A DNA stretch of 7,519 nucleotides, from assembly GCA_021784375.1 (NCBI GenBank), contig JAJXSV010000097.1, positions 1 to 7,519 on the forward strand. Direction: 5' to 3'. The number at the start of each line of letters is the position of its first letter. Within the stretch, counting starts at the first letter, position 1. The translations under genes were made by a program, and so were the position numbers. Below, piece after piece: positions 7,139 to 7,519 of the stretch. This DNA is from Actinomycetes bacterium (GTDB lineage: Bacteria > Actinomycetota > Actinomycetes > S36-B12 > UBA5976). Under the pieces are notes generated by a model. The model was not told the origin of the DNA. It was given only the letters and a program-made list of their open reading frames with translations, and searched no databases.

Positions 7139-7519
7139 ATGAGCCGCAAGGGCCCGAACGACGGCGCCATGCCGCTCGTTGAACATCTCCGTGAGTTGCG
7201 TACGCGCATCGTCAGGAGTGGCCTGGCCATCGCCCTGGGCATGACCGTGGCCTGGTTCGAGTACCCGGCACTCTTCGCCTGGTTGCGTCGCCCCTTCGAC
7301 GAGGTGGTGCGCAGCCAACACCATCAACAGATCCTGCTGGCACTCAATGGCGTGGCCGATCCCTTCACCCTGCAGATCCAGGTGTCCGCAGTTGGTGGCT
7401 TCGTCCTCTCCATGCCCGTCTGGCTGTACCAGCTCTGGCGTTTCATCACGCCCGGCCTGCACCGCCACGAGCGGCGCTGGGCGCTGGGCTTCGTGGCAGT
7501 GGCGGTGCCGCTCTTCGCC
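7139..7519 (+). CDS. tatC: TatC, twin-arginine translocase receptor subunit, 5' part
   Basis: The first 127 residues of the polytopic receptor that binds twin-arginine signal peptides; the gene runs off the window end. MPLVEHLRELRTR (11-23) is the conserved cytoplasmic N-terminus, with Glu15 and Glu19 in the signal-peptide contact region. The first membrane helix spans about 25-45. The segment MPVWLYQLWRFITPGLHRHERR (92-113) matches the TatC signature, with Pro104-Gly-Leu and Glu111, equivalent to the second signal-peptide contact. The ATG at 7139 follows the tatA stop closely; no clear ribosome site is seen, so translation may be coupled to tatA. An in-frame ATG at 7169 is an alternative start but would leave out ten residues. 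Confidence 0.95.
   Translation, partial: MSRKGPNDGAMPLVEHLRELRTRIVRSGLAIALGMTVAWFEYPALFAWLRRPFDEVVRSQHHQQILLALNGVADPFTLQIQVSAVGGFVLSMPVWLYQLWRFITPGLHRHERRWALGFVAVAVPLFA

Noticed and set aside
6914..7468. Minus-strand open frame of about 184 codons opposite tatA and tatC
   Set aside because: tatA and tatC are clear on the plus strand, and the antisense product has no recognisable features.

Overview
The window is G+C-rich, and nearly all of it is coding on the plus strand. It carries the Pup-proteasome accessory locus characteristic of Actinomycetota, followed by the start of the twin-arginine translocation (Tat) genes. Every gene is recognisable by family motifs. Gene content and order (mpa/arc, dop, pup, pafA, two FKBP isomerases, pafB, pafC, tatA, tatC) point to an actinobacterium. 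The sequence does not let me name a genus.

Layout. Positions 1-963 hold the C-terminal half of the proteasomal ATPase Mpa/ARC, which is cut by the window start. It overlaps dop (960-2465) by four bases. Twelve bases later comes pup (2478-2666), which overlaps pafA (2663-4075) by four bases. These four genes form a tight, probably translationally coupled unit for pupylation and depupylation. A 26-base gap with a candidate leaderless promoter leads to a lipoprotein FKBP (4102-4644). A short spacer with a perfect 21-bp tandem duplication follows, then a cytoplasmic FKBP (4693-5049). pafB (5050-6012) and pafC (6005-6910) encode the paired WYL regulators of the DNA-damage response. tatA (6953-7135) and the 5' part of tatC (7139-7519, cut by the window end) close the window.

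How the genes work together. PafA ligates Pup to substrate lysines and Dop removes it. Mpa recognises pupylated proteins and unfolds them. In most proteasome-bearing actinobacteria the 20S genes prcB and prcA lie just after pup. Here pup runs directly into pafA, so the proteasome core is absent from this locus. Two details sharpen the point. Pup already ends in Gly-Gly-Glu, so it needs no deamidation. Mpa still ends in Gly-Arg-Tyr-Leu, close to the Gly-Gln-Tyr-Leu tail that docks on the 20S core. Either prcBA sits elsewhere in the genome, or the core was lost and the docking tail remains.

No RNA genes, mobile elements, CRISPR arrays or strong terminators were seen, and no stretch over 300 bases lacks a gene. 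I do not see a previously undescribed system. The interest lies in the rearranged form of a known one.
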